Assembly: GCA_963575645.1 (NCBI GenBank)
Contig: OY754472.1
Coordinates: forward strand, 29,327,401-29,391,400
Direction of reading: 5' to 3'
From: Xanthostigma xanthostigma
Taxonomy: Eukaryota > Arthropoda > Insecta > Raphidioptera > Raphidiidae
Length of the DNA stretch: 64,000 nt
How positions within the stretch are numbered: the first letter of the stretch is position 1; the number at the start of each line of letters is the position of its first letter. Of the stretch, positions 44,560 through 56,660 are shown one piece after another. The notes under the pieces were generated by a model. The model had not been told where the DNA came from, did not search any database, and saw only the letters and a program-made list of their open reading frames with translations. The translations under genes were made by a program, and so were the position numbers.

Positions 44560-45495
44560 TATAATAATTGGGTAGTTTTCATAACGGTTTCTTTTTCTAT
44601 CTGTTTTTACAAGAAAGTTATGAATTTTTTTTCCTAAAGTCATAATTTCAGAAATATTTTGAAAAAAAAATCTGTTGTTCTTTTGTTCTGAAGATGTTAG
44701 TTAGGTAGTTCTTTGTTTAATTTTTGCATGACATGATAACATATTACATAGAGAACCATGAAATTATTAAAATTATTTTTTTCCTTTCTGTGTTTCATTA
44801 TTTTCAACTGTTATTTTTTTCTTAGATTAAGTAAATTAAGTTATATTATTAAGCTCCAAGTGTCGTTAAATATAATTATATATACACCGATTTTCAAACA
44901 AAACACCGGGGTATATGACGTAAAATTTCGCGCCTTGTAATTCTTGAATTACTTGGGCATATACTCCCACTGATTTATTATTTCTACACCCCTTCTCACT
45001 TTGTTTATAGAATAATTCACTGGTAAAATTCATATATTCGTCCGTCAAATGTTATTTTATTAATTGTTATTTTTGTTAGATTTCTCAAGGAATATTTTAA
45101 TATAAACAAATGTTATTTTTAATATTGAAAAGATTTGAAATGTGTACAAACCAATTGTTTTAACACTTACATTGTAAATGTAATAAATATTTATGTCGCT
45201 TTCATAAAACTATTTATTAATCAACACGCAAAGATTAACTAAACATATTTTAGAGCATTGACGATTTTTTTATAAAACAATACACAGAGCTTGGAATACG
45301 CGCGACCTTCGAGAGGCGTCCGGTAGTAGCAATAGTGGGGCGAAATATAAAGGTGCGTCCATACTATGGCGCTGTACGTCAATTGGCAAGACCAGTTGAC
45401 AAAGTAAAATGAAAATAAAATATTAGTAGAAATTATTAAAATTTAATAAAAAGGAAAAATAATGTTTAATAATAATTTAGGTTGATAGTTTATTA
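44560..45495. other. AT-rich interval without recognised features
   Basis: A 44580-44650 scrap resembles the CGCATGCGC family flank (TCATAACGGTTT). Nothing coding seen. Confidence 0.5.
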
Positions 45496-45780
45496 AAACC
45501 GCTGCAAACGAGGCTGTTTTTTTTTGCTGGAATAGCTACTGGCAGTTGCGCTGGCTGGCGCGCTGGCTGGCGCGCTGGCTGCGAATATGGAAATGACGTC
45601 ATTGCGAGCTCGCGTGCCTGGTCACAAAATGGATTTCAAAATTAGAAACAAGCACGACAAATAGTGCTTGTTTTGAGCAAGAACCAATTAGGAAACCTAA
45701 ATTGAAAACACGCAAAAGTCATCACGAAACCCAGCGTCACAGCATGATTGAAACATATAACAGCCAAATCTAGCAAGGAA
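45496..45780. mobile_element. Degraded relative of the ACACGAGG-ended element
   Basis: Starts CGCTGCAAACGAGGCTG and contains a GGCTGGCGCGCTGGCTGG triplication and GAAATGACGTCATT, as in the copy at 17455-17917. The right end is poorly defined. Confidence 0.45.
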
Positions 45781-45968
45781 TGTTGCGGCAAAACGTATAT
45801 TTTTCATATTTTTCATATCGGTTTATTATGTAGTGTATGTATTTTTCCAAGAATAAAAGACATAATTGTACATTTATATGTAAATTAATATTGTTTATAT
45901 ATATTATGTAAAAATTGAAGATGGTTAAGCAGAACAGCCATTGGCTGGACTTCGCCAAAATAAAGAAT

Positions 45969-45997
45969 CTATTCTATTCTATTCTATTCTATTCTAT
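45969..45997. repeat. (TATTC)n microsatellite
   Basis: Nearly six pentamer units. Confidence 0.9.
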
Positions 45998-46679
45998 ATC
46001 GTCTATTTCGTTTTTGACTACACAATGGCATTGCAAATTGGCATACATCGGCACAGTATGAAAGTGCATTTATTCTATCTACGTGCCTAATCTAATACAT
46101 TATGTGGTCTTAATGAAAGGTCATTGCCAAACCAGATTTTTAAAAAACACGTTGCAACATTTGTTTTCTGTTGTGTAGAAAAAAATGCATTGGTACTTAT
46201 ATTAATTTAAATAATTAATTAATCGCCAGTGACGGACAGACGGACGGAGGAACACCAAAGTGATCCCATAAGTGTTTCGATTTGCACTAAACACTAAAAA
46301 TGCGTGTTATTACTTACTAGTCTCTATTTCTCTTGCGTCACTAAACTGACAAGGTGTTAAAAAAACAAAAAACAAATGACATCAAAAAATAACAACGTTA
46401 TAATACGGATCGTTAATTATTTAAGTGGTCGTTATTTTTGAAAAATAATTAGCGTTGTCGACATAAAAAACAGTTTACCTAAATAAAAAAAACGTCACGT
46501 CTACGCGTCAACAAAGCCATCAAAAGGCACTTTTTTATTTTTATGACATCCATCAAATCAGCTGGATACTTCCACTCTTTCTGTGTTCAGTGAATATTAA
46601 GTTTTATTTAGGTCATACGTCTTGTAAGCTTGAATATATGATGGATATTTTTAAAGATTTTAACACTGTTATAGGTAAC

Positions 46680-47028
46680 AAGCGGTTCCGTCCCGTTCCA
46701 CCCAGGTGCAAAAGAACGAATGGGGGGAGATACATGAGTACGCACGTTCATCTTAGTTTACCGAGATGAATGTTGTGTCCAAATTTCCTGATGATTGAAG
46801 TTACCGTTCAAAAGTTTTTGTCGGACGGACAAATTTTGAGTTACATTTTGCAACATTTTTCATTGATGCTCTGCTCCTATTGGTCGTAGCGTTATATTAT
46901 ATAGCCTATAGCCTTCCTCGATGAATGGGCTATCCAACAAAAAAACATTTTTTTAATTCGAACCAGTAGTTCCTGAGATTAGCGAATTCAACCAAACAAA
47001 AAAACTCTTCAGCTTTAGGTATATATTA
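46680..47028 (-). mobile_element. Helitron-like family A, reverse copy
   Basis: From the 3' end (GCGGTTCCGTCCCG, CACCCAGGTGCAAAAG) through GCTCTGCTCCTATTGGTCGT to CTCTTCAGCTTTAGGTATAT. Almost complete; the terminal CTAG is changed to AAG. Confidence 0.75.
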
Positions 47029-48035
47029 GTGAATTTGCCCTTCAACCGTTCATTTTGGATGAGCAGCTATTTTTTTAAGTGAAAGTTTTTTACGCACGGT
47101 AGGGCAAGTTTGATTCATGCGATTGAAAGTGTTAAGAAAAAGTGTTACAAGATGTTACAAGAATGGTCCAGGGATAGAACCTTGAGGAACCCCATGGTTG
47201 ACTAACAAACGACGCGACGCACAGATCAGACCGCTGAACCTAAAGGGCTGAAATTTTGACAGTGCATTCCTATAATGACATGGATAGGCGCTAAGAAAGG
47301 ATTTTTTTTAAATCCATGTATATAAAAGATTGTTTCATCATAATCACGCGTGGAGTCGCGGATAGCGGCTATTAATTCTATATATAGTCGATACTCGCAG
47401 TATATGCTATAAAGTCCGCCTGTATAGCAATATACTACGGTAGCTGACAGGTATAGTCGCTGCATCGTACACAGAAGGTTTTAGGTTCGATTCCGGCTAT
47501 TCCACACATATTTTCATTCACATATTTTTCCAATTTTTTAACAACCTCACAATTTTAGAGTTGTTTCTCGCAGGGGGGATTCTCAGTTTCGCGAGGGCGT
47601 GAAGTATAGTAGACTTCTGTAGTGGGCAGTGTAAAATACACAGCCTTTCATTTTTTTAAGGGATTCGTAAGGGTGTCGGTGGTGAGTTAAAGCTGAGTTT
47701 TCGTTGTTCCAAATTTGTTTAACGTGTCTGGTGCTCCACTATTGTACACTGCAGACATGAATAATGAATATTACTATTATTATTATACATGCATACATAA
47801 TATTACCTCTAGGCTCTAGAGCGCGCACCCACCCACGTGACAGCGCTCGCACACAAAATACAAGATGTTCACAAAAACACGATAGACGCTGATGATCTCA
47901 GATGCTGAGAATCTATATTTACAATTCATTCATTCACGAAAACACGTCGAAAACCACAGCGGGACCCAGCGCGGTTTAATTTTGTGAATCCCGGTCCCAC
48001 CCAAGCGTGAGTAAGATTTTAAACTATTGTAAGAA
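47029..48035. other. Interval without recognised genes
   Basis: Near 47460-47505 a GGTTCGATTCCGGC string is B-box-like, but no tRNA fold is apparent. A CG-richer patch lies at 47815-47860. Confidence 0.45.
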
Positions 48036-48290
48036 AACTGTTCCGTGGTAGAAAATATTTATTTACAATAGTGAAACGTTAAGAAAACAGTTAAACACAC
48101 AAACAAAAGTACTTCTCTATAACGTAATAGAAACAAAACAACAATTCTAACTAATAAAATAAAAGAATAAGTAATAATGAAAGTCACTATTTATGTACAC
48201 AAAATATTTACAACACATAAACACACCGAAGTTTATTTAGCACACTTATTTAGTAACTATATACAAGAGATTAATTACGTTAAACTATTT
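48036..48290 (+). repeat. Dispersed repeat, second copy of 2938-3185
   Basis: Same orientation and order of shared blocks as 2938-3185, with an inserted stretch near 48110-48150. It lies upstream of a segment (48605-48668) that is also repeated, near 25530. Confidence 0.6.
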
Positions 48291-48604
48291 ATTTCGCGCA
48301 CTGTTAATTTACACAGTTCATTTATGTATTTATCTCAGCAGTTACCTCAGTACTGTTCGCGGTACTGACTGTCAATTTATGTCACGACTATTTGTTGATT
48401 GTTAACTCGATGAAAGACAGTGTATGAGTGTCTGTCCACTGAGCTATCGCGGTGGTATATGTATGCGCTGGATAGTTCTTTCTTTTTCTTGCATTCATTG
48501 TTGTCTGGAGTTTGGCAACAAAGCCTTTTTACCTACGCATATTGTTATTGTTTGAACAATCAAGCTGATTGTTGTTCCACAACAAGCCGTGTGTCATTTT
48601 TGGA

Positions 48605-48668
48605 ATGACGAGCCGATTGTTGTCTCACGAAATTCTTTGTCGTCCCAACGGGGATCGTGTAACACTAT
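48605..48668 (+). repeat. Short dispersed repeat shared with 25530-25600
   Basis: GACGAGCCGATTGTTGTCTC, ACGAAATTCTTTGTCGTC and GTGTAACAC are conserved in both. Possibly an LTR-end or element-end fragment. Confidence 0.6.
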
Positions 48669-49733
48669 ATAATAATAGCCCTCATTTAAGTAACATAGGT
48701 ACCTATACCTCAAGTACTGGGTATCCAAATTTAGCTTTCCTATACGTATTTTAATAATAAACAACACGAAATACCTAAAGTGTTATAATTTTGTTATTTT
48801 ATTTTAAAGTACAAATGGTGCGGGCAATAGTAAAAAAAATGATGTCCTGCACCTGACCCTTTCTGCTTCTTTGACATGCTAATTTTCTTTTCTTAAAAGG
48901 TTCGATTACATATTCTATTGTTTCACAAGAGCAAGTAACATCGAATCTAGATTCCAGGACTTTTGCTTGACTCCAGCTTTTGGTATATATTATTTTGCGG
49001 TACTACTACCTTTAATATGTATTACAATCACTTCCTTATTCTCAAACATTGCAACAAGTATGTCACTCTTTTAACTTTTCCTTTGATAACACAAACTACG
49101 TATTATATAAATATTATGTAACAAAAGCTCTAGTTGTTAAAGTAGAGCACGTTTCATAATAACGTTTGTATATTCAAACGTACAGGATATATTTAGTCTA
49201 CAGTGAATTAAGGCAGACTTATAGCAGTGACACAAACACGACTCCGCTACATCCTTGCCCCTTGGTATATATAGGTACGGAGAGTTCATTCCTCTTAGTT
49301 CATATTTATAAATTAGTTAACGTTTTTCCAATCTTTGTAACTGAGAGTGCACTGTGATAACCAGGGTTAACCGAAGTCACCACCTAACACGGGCTAGAAA
49401 TGAGGGGGTGATTAAGTTATGAATCACATCTATGTTTATGATTGTTTAATTCAAACGCTGTTGACAGCAAACTACAATGTAGACCGTAACACTAGTCACT
49501 ACTGCCATAAGCCGTGTGTCGTGTATCATGTATGTGTATAATATGCACGATAGATTCAGTGAACACTTTTAGCATAGTGACATATGCTTATTTGTACTAT
49601 TGTGCTGACGGTAAATGCAGCTCAAAGCCGATTTAAATAACACGCTACTACTTGTGGGTTATAGGAGCTGCACGGTGTACAATTTAGAAAATCTGCCCTA
49701 CTCGGGCCTATTGGTAAATCCGTCACTGAACGT
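48669..49733. other. Interval without recognised genes
   Basis: A GGTAAATCCGTCACTG string ending near 49728 resembles a hAT-type MITE terminus without a partner. Otherwise nothing recognised. Confidence 0.45.
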
Positions 49734-49741
49734 GGTACAAG

Positions 49742-50504
49742 TAGAGAATACAATCCCGAGAATGTTTTTCAATCCCGGGATTACGGGATTTTTGATGCGT
49801 AATCCCGGGATCCCGGGGCTATCCCGGGATTAGACTATGTGGTTTCTAATTGGGCTCAAATGAAAAAAACTTGAGTAATTTCTTAAAAAATGTTTTTAAA
49901 ATCGTTGCACAATACAAATCACAATATAGTAAGAAAAGAAAATAGACAAAACAAAAAAAAATTACTTTTGTAAGAAATCAAAAAGACAACACAAAAACAC
50001 TATTTAGAATTTAGAAAATACAATCGCAGAAATATCAAAGCATCCAATGTTTGACTTCCAAGCCTGCCTCGTAGTTTATTGCCAACATAAGCTGAAAACG
50101 CTCGATCAGGTTCTGCGCTCGTTGGAGGAATAGACAATAGATACTTATATGCCGTTTCTAAGTGATATCCTCGAACTCCTCCATTTTCGCACAGGCTTAT
50201 TTCACGTCTAATAATATTTGCCAACCCCGATTCATTTTGTACGTACTTCAGGATCTGGAGATTTCATATTCTTACATATCGTACCGCGTATTTAAGGATT
50301 GTTTTTTGTCGTTATGGGTAATAAATAATATTAATATAATCTAGGCAAGGTAATTGTCAAGGCGCAACGGATTACGGAATGCAAACTAGATCTGTTTTTG
50401 GCAATCCCGAAAATCCCGAGATTAGCCAAGTACGATCCCGGGATTTTCGGGACCAAAAAATGGCCGGGATCCCGAGATTCGGGATCCCGGGATTGTATTC
50501 TCTA
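49742..50504. mobile_element. hAT-family deletion derivative with 8-bp target duplication
   Basis: Inverted ends TAGAGAATACAATCCCG and its complement, flanked by perfect GGTACAAG duplications (49734-49741 and 50505-50512). Both subterminal regions (49755-49835 and 50395-50495) are crowded with variants of ATCCCGGGAT, the kind of reiterated motif that transposases bind. The 763-bp interior keeps the last part of a hAT transposase on the minus strand. Confidence 0.88.
50000..50224 (-). pseudogene. hAT transposase C-terminal dimerisation domain remnant
   Basis: The 74-codon frame contains YKYLLSIPPTSAEPDRAFSA followed by RLGSQTLDALIFLRLYF. This matches the hATC dimerisation pattern (Y-L-x-I-P-x-T-S-A-E-x-x-R-x-F-S, then R-L-x-x-x-x-L-x-x-L-x-F-L). 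The catalytic parts are missing from the element, so it cannot move on its own. Confidence 0.85.
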
Positions 50505-50865
50505 GGTACAAGTTGAAACCCAAATTCTAAGTAAATATAAATAGGCAGTCGATATACTACTTACCTATTTATAATAAAGTAATAACTGTACTTATTTGGT
50601 AATGAAAATTATCTCAGTGACGCATGCAATGGTTGGGACGAATGGGACAATTCGTGAATGAAAACAATTGTGTATTTAGGTTGTTTCGGACTCCTCTTGA
50701 ATTATTCACAAAAACACCCACTGCGTTGATGGATATATGCAGTATACATGTACAAAGGCAAGTGGTGTATTTGCTGATTACAGCAAACTAAAATTAATTA
50801 TTAAAATCTACTACATCATAAAATACGGGAAGGAAAAAATTGTACCAAATTGAGTGTGTTAATTA

Positions 50866-50948
50866 GCACACATTGTGATGAAACATACATTGTTCATTTC
50901 GTTTTAATTAGAGGAAGTGAACAATGTATGTTTCATCACAATGTGTGC
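50866..50948. repeat. Perfect 31-bp hairpin
   Basis: GCACACATTGTGATGAAACA at 50866-50896 is exactly inverted at 50918-50948, spacer 21 bp. It could be a pre-miRNA-like hairpin or element remnant; arms this perfect suggest a recent inverted duplication. Confidence 0.8.
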
Positions 50949-51359
50949 GAATGAATACATTCAGGAGAAGTCCATAATATAATGTCAAAAGAACGTCAAT
51001 ATCGCTGAAACTTTAAAATTTAATGAATTACGATCGAATTTCGACGACTTGGCGACCATTGGTTTTATTTAATAGAGGATTTTGATGTGAAACATTTAAT
51101 AGTGCGTTTGGTTGAGAGTAAAACCGTACAATTGGCGTAACACTTTTATGGGACGATGTTTTATGGGAGGATGTTACGTTTCTAGGACGCTTTGCTGTAT
51201 GTGTGCGTTGGATTACACATGGTTTTAGTTGAAGGCGACATCTAGATAACAGGGCGAAATTTAGTTACTAGTATTTCGTTAGATGACAGCGCGCGTGTGT
51301 GTGTTGGATTATAACCAGATGGCAGGGCAAAATTCAGTTACAGGGCGATATATCAAATA

Positions 51360-51702
51360 CTAGCGGTCCCGCCCGGTTTCTCCCGAGTGCAAAAGAACGA
51401 ATGGGGAAGAGGGACATGAGTCCGCACATTCATCTTACTTTACCGAGATGAATGTTGTGTTCAAACATGATGATCGGAGTTACCGTTCAAAAGTTTTTGT
51501 CGGACGGACAAATTTTGGGATACATTCTGCAACATTTTTCATTGATGCTCCGCTCCTATTGGTCGTAGCGTGATATTCTATAGCCTATATCCTTCCTCGA
51601 TAAATGGGCTATCCAACAAAAAAAAAATTACAATTCGAACCAGTAGCTCCTGAGATTAGCGCGTTCAACCAAATAAACAAAGAAACGCTTCAGCTTTATA
51701 AA
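51360..51702 (-). mobile_element. Helitron-like family A, reverse copy of a head-to-head pair
   Basis: CTAGCGGTCCCGCCCGG at 51360 through GGTCGTAGCGTGATATTC to CGCTTCAGCTTTATAA at the 5' end, which abuts the next copy. Confidence 0.82.
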
Positions 51703-51933
51703 TCTATACTAATATATTATAAAGCTGAAGAATTTGTTTGTTTGGTTGAACGCACTAATCTCAGGAACTACTGGTTCGAATTGAAAAAAAATGTTCTTTG
51801 TTGCATAAACTCCGATCATCATGAAATTTGGACACAACATTCATCTCGGTAAACTAAGATGAATGTGCGTACTCATGTATCTTCCCCCCCATTCGTTACT
51901 TTGCACCCGGGTGAAACCGGGCGGGACCGCTAG
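51703..51933 (+). mobile_element. Helitron-like family A, forward copy with internal deletion
   Basis: TCTATACTAATATATTATAA at 51703; after TTGTTGCAT it jumps to CTCCGATCATCATG (central 150-170 bp missing); ends with CCCGGGTGAAACCGGGC and CCGCTAG|T. Confidence 0.82.
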
Positions 51934-52566
51934 TTACCATAGATTTTTCGAACAGGAACGGAACTCTACTATGCTTTTCATATGAAAAATATGTGTTCAC
52001 ATATTTTGACGATCTTTCTGCAACCCAGCATAACTATATCGTTTACCCTTACTCAGTTTCGTATAGGCATAATAATACATTCATGAACACATATCTACAC
52101 TTTGCACGTACTATTGTTATCTCTCTCGTTCTGCGACTTTAACAGGTCGGGACAGAGTGAGAGAACAAAATTAGCGTTAGACCTTACATTTGATACGACT
52201 GTTACTATTATGTATAGTAGAAACTTTCCATGCTAAATAGCTTGTTTAAATACGAACATTATCTGTGAGATAAATTGTATAAGATAGGTAATTTTACATT
52301 TCCGTAATTTGTTGGTCTTTACATTAAAAGATAAAATGGTTATTTAGTTCAAGTGAATGAATAATATATACCGTGTGCATAGTAATGTACATTTTTGAAT
52401 TGAGATTCGTAGTTTAAGCAAATAGAATTTTAAATACCCGACCTAAAACTTACAACACTAGCATCACGATGTCGATTAAACCTACACAAATCACAGATTT
52501 TAGTGCAGGTTTCGTAATGTACGGGAGGCATTTTGCAGTTTCCGGGTAGTTTTATCATATATATAA

Positions 52567-52876
52567 TAATTCACTCGGGTACAAAAGAACGACGAATGGG
52601 GGGAAGGGACGTCTTAGTTTACTGTGATGAATGTTGTGTCCAAATTTCATGATGATCGGAATTACCGTTCAAAAGTTTTTGTCGAACGGACAAATTTTGA
52701 GTTACATTTTTCATTGATGCTCCGCTCCTATTGGTCGTAGTGTGATATTATATAGCATATAGCCTTCCTCTATAAATGGACTATCCAGCAAAAAAAAAAA
52801 ATGTTTTTCAATTCGAACCAGTAGCTCCTGAGATTAGCGCGTTCAACCAAACAAACTCTTCAGCTTTATATAAGTA
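52567..52876 (-). mobile_element. Helitron-like family A, reverse copy lacking the 3' end
   Basis: Starts inside the family at CACTCGGGTACAAAAGAAC and runs to AACTCTTCAGCTTTATATAA. The terminal hairpin and CTAG are lost. Confidence 0.7.
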
Positions 52877-53141
52877 TTTGTATAGGTAGATAAAAGTCGG
52901 GTACAAAAAAATATAAACAGAAAAAAGTGATAAAAACTGAAAATGCTCTAGGAATCTTTAAAACTGTTCAATTACAGACTAAGTTATGATTTTATTTATT
53001 TGAATAATTGAGCTAACGTCTGTATAATTCATTAAAAAAACAACTCTCACAGTATGTGGATTTTGTTCTCCGTTACTATATAATATACAGACACCGTATA
53101 ACCTTACCATACTAAAAAACATATGTAAAATATAATCATAA

Positions 53142-53258
53142 ACAAACTCTTCAGCTTTATTTGTCCGCCCGACAAAAACTTTTGAACGAATGTGCGTACT
53201 CATGTCCCTCCCCCCCATTCGTTCTTTTGCACTCGGGTGAAAACCGGGAACCGGCTAG
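53142..53258 (+). mobile_element. Miniature chimeric Helitron-like family A fragment
   Basis: AACAAACTCTTCAGCTTTA (reverse 5' end) is joined directly to TTGTCCGCCCGACAAAAACT and a forward 3' end that finishes GGAACCGGCTAG|T. A head-to-head pair reduced by deletion. Confidence 0.65.
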
Positions 53259-54158
53259 TATGTTATTATAATTTTGTATAATATAATTTTGTTGAACCAA
53301 CAAGCTCTTACGACTTAAAAAAAGACAGAAGTATATGTTTGCACCTTAATGGTCCCTTTGCGATTTTATTCCTATGCTCGGTATATAGTAAACGTATATG
53401 AGTTTTATCAACGCAGATTAATTAATGAAAACGACACATCACTAGCACAATGATCGATCCAGCACGACTAGACAGAAATTGCAGGCAACCGACTGACGGT
53501 CGTTGCTGGCTGTTATAGTTGCAGGCGCTGGTCTAATGTGCGCTACTCCGTTAAATTAAATAACACGGGTACCTTCACGAGCAGGTTTTTTTTTTGCTCC
53601 GTGAAGTACATGTCGTGTTTGCTTGACATGTGTACGTAGTTTTTTAAAGTTGTTTCTGTGAAATTAAAATGAAATCCTTAAAATTATTGTTGAATCTAAA
53701 TAGTTGCAGTAACATATTTAGTGCAAAAATTATCCAAAATCTTTTATTAGAGGACTTATATTTTCTTCAGCGTTCAATGTATTCAATGTGCTTAGAAAAT
53801 ATTCGGTATCATGTAGTTCACTCAATATTTAGTAATATTGAGCTTATAAAGTTTTAATAACATTGGAAACACGAAATACCAATTGAAATGTTCTGAACTT
53901 CATCTGCCCGTTGGGGAAATGGGTGGCTTCCCAGACTACGGTTCGACACGAAATCGATAAATCAATTTGACAGTGATGGGTTGATGGCTGCACGATTATC
54001 TTTTTCATTCTGTCGCAGCATATGTTGCAATAATGGGGTTAAAAGGGAAGAGGGGAAATTGTTTCATATAATACTAATATTTTTAATTTATTAACAGACA
54101 TAAAAAATGAGGTTATCAATTCGTCGCGTATATATTTATATTTTTTTATGTTATATCT
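53259..54158. other. Interval without recognised genes
   Basis: A small inverted pair CTTCACGAGCA / TGCTCCGTGAA lies near 53574-53611. The 62-codon frame at 53669 is AT-rich and has no recognised domain. Confidence 0.45.
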
Positions 54159-54166
54159 ATTAGGAA

Positions 54167-54435
54167 CAAGGGCGTAGATGGGGGGAAAGGGGGTAATTAT
54201 CCCCCTCAGGATCATTATAATAAAAAATAAAACTGAAAATAATACGAATACCTGGCTAAAAAATAAAATTTAGAAATACTTTTTGAAAAAAATTTGTAAA
54301 ATTGGTTTGGGAATTAATATTTTGCGTGACACCCTCCTTCGTGAGTATTCTTGAGTGATAATAATAAAACTTAAAAAAAATATTGATTTTCTTTGCTTTA
54401 CCCACAACCCCCCCTCCCCCATATCAGCGCCCTTG
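54167..54435. mobile_element. hAT-type MITE with ATTAGGAA duplication
   Basis: Ends CAAGGGCGTAGATGGGGGG and CCCCATATCAGCGCCCTTG, perfect 8-bp ATTAGGAA flanks (54159-54166 and 54436-54443). It is 269 bp, non-coding. Confidence 0.9.
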
Positions 54436-54494
54436 ATTAGGAATTGGTTATATTTTGATACCCATATCGTTATAATAACAAAATATTTTTTTAA

Positions 54495-54519
54495 TTCTCT
54501 CTCTCTTTCTCTCTCTCTG
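54495..54519. repeat. (CT)n microsatellite
   Basis: CT units with one TT interruption. Confidence 0.85.
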
Positions 54520-54731
54520 TTGATTCGCTGACGCCATATTTAAATATTATACCCCATATGTCACCTAACGACACCTCATATGCTAAAATCCAACAAGTCG
54601 CTTAAGCTGCAAAGCGTGCCAAATAAATAAACAAACATACGCTCGAAAAACATTCTCTCTTTCTGGCGCAGTCGGATAAAAATGTATCAAATTGTGTTGA
54701 AAGTGCAATATCGTTTTGTTTCGTCCCGTAC

Positions 54732-55275
54732 CCTACCATTCCAACCCACATGTGGGTAATGGTACCTACTAGTTTAGGTGAAAATTCACTTTTTTGAAAA
54801 AATTTACAATATTTTTCGTTTCGAGGTCCCCTGATTCCAAAAAACATATTTTTGGAAAAAGTCTGCGTCTGTTTGTTTGTATGTCTGTTTGTGAGCACGA
54901 TACAGATTAAACAGATGAACGGATTGAAACCAAATTTTGGGAGGATGTTTGGTATGCAAATATGAAGAGGCCTATTGTTTTTGGGGAAAGCGATGCATGC
55001 GCAGAAGAGATATATGCTATAACGGTATTTTTATATAATAATGGTATAATTTTCATAACATGCTTTGATTAATTTTTACACGACGGGGAACATAATATTA
55101 TGTAGGTAACCATGGCAACGAATAGCAAATGTCATATTGAATACTAGCCATTACCCGCGTCATCTCATGCGATATCAGAAAATAGAAATTTTCTTTTCTT
55201 TATTATATACTATATGAAATGTCAATATTTTTGAATTTAGAATGGCCCCGTCGCCCAATTGGCTAGATTTTTTAA
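54732..55275 (-). mobile_element. CCATTCCAAC-ended element, copy 3 (reverse)
   Basis: Reverse copy, starting TACCATTCCAACCCACATG and ending GAATGGCCCCGTCGCCCAAT. The GATGCATGCGCAGAAGAGAT core is present. Somewhat shorter than the other copies. Confidence 0.72.
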
Positions 55276-55789
55276 AAATATTATCGAATGAATTTTTTCA
55301 TTTCAGTTCATTAAAATACTAGTTCAGAGCTAAAACTTTAGTGATTTCGTTGTCTTAAGATAAGCAATACTATAGTTTTACAGAAACTTTGAAAATGGTG
55401 ATTTAAAATGAAATAGAACTGCATTAATTTTATTTATATTAGGATTTGACATATGAGCGGAGTTTAGCCAAATGTAATGTTGAATCCGCCATTTCTCATA
55501 CATGCATAGTAATAGTTACATGTAAAATGTAATGTGTTAAATTTCTGTCACCAGATGTCGTATCATTTTATGATAAATCCTAATAGATTATTACAAAAAT
55601 TAATTGCAATATAAAATTGCATTTAAGTACTGGGAAAAAAATTATTTTTACTGTCGGGATGCTGTCGGGTGTCGCGGTTGATGACGTATTATTTTAACAA
55701 CTTTCTCGTTCCTTTTATGCAATTTTCTGCATTTATCTAAATTTATATTTTGAACTATGATTAAACGAATACTTTTTTTATTTCTAGAA

Positions 55790-56014
55790 TTCGTAAATCT
55801 TCGGATCAAAATAAAATCCGATTGAAAAATGACGTCGCCAGCAATTAAAGCAGCCAATCAACAAAAGGAAGGTGGCAGGAAGAGCGATTCCTCTTCCACC
55901 GGCGGCGAAACACATTTCCGACCAGAGCCGGAAACTGAACAGGCAACAGCGCCGCTAGTAGCGTGGTGGAGAGTCTTTAAACTAGTCAATATTCTCATGC
56001 AGCAAGGATGTTAG
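55790..56014 (+). CDS. Candidate exon encoding a 61-residue protein, unknown function
   Basis: ATG at 55829 opens 61 codons to TAG at 56012-56014. Unlike its surroundings the frame is GC-richer, with coding-like codon choice. The product is Ser/Gly/Gln/Lys-rich at the start (KEGGRKSDSSSTGG), then acidic (PEPETEQ), and ends in a hydrophobic WWRVFKLVNILMQQGC segment with a terminal cysteine. A good acceptor (TTTTTTTATTTCTAG) precedes 55790, so this could be a second exon with 5' UTR. An AATAAA lies near 56218. I do not recognise the protein. No clear donor lies inside it. Confidence 0.4.
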
Positions 56015-56660
56015 ACTGCTAGTAAAACGTTGATAATTTAGAATGGATTAATTAAAACAAATGATTGATAGTCTTTTTACGTCCGAACAATATGCAATAT
56101 CAATACAATACTAGTTTTGTAGGAGAATATTAATTATTAAATAATAATAATTAATAACGATACTAATTTAATTGGAACGTAAATTAATATGTTGAATGAG
56201 TTACCATCACGATAAAGTGAATAAAAAAGACTGAAATGTACTAGTTTTTGTTTAAAAGATACTTTTGAGGTAGCGGTAGCAAAGATGCCATAAATTAAGA
56301 TATGAAAAGTAACGGTTTGAAAGAATTACTGTTTACAAGAGTTTTTATTTATTTATAAAAAAAATATTGATAATTGGAAGTAATTGAATTTTCGATTTTT
56401 CTTTGAAATATCAAACATCTAATTATTGAGTGGAATTATTTAATGTTTTTTATAACATGCGACAAATTGTACGAGGATTAAAGGAAATAGCTGTTAAAGT
56501 TTAGAAATCATTAATCAATTTTGAAAAGATTCTTGTTATAGGTAAATCGAATGTCGTTTATAATAAGCTGAATGTTGATACCCAACAAAACATGCATAAT
56601 AAAACCTTTTAGCGCTTTTGTGTAAACAAAGTACCGGACTACGATGATTGGCCGTCGAAA

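Noticed and set aside
47460..47505. Possible tRNA at GGTTCGATTCCGGC.
   Set aside because: Only a B-box-like string; no matching acceptor, D or anticodon arms.
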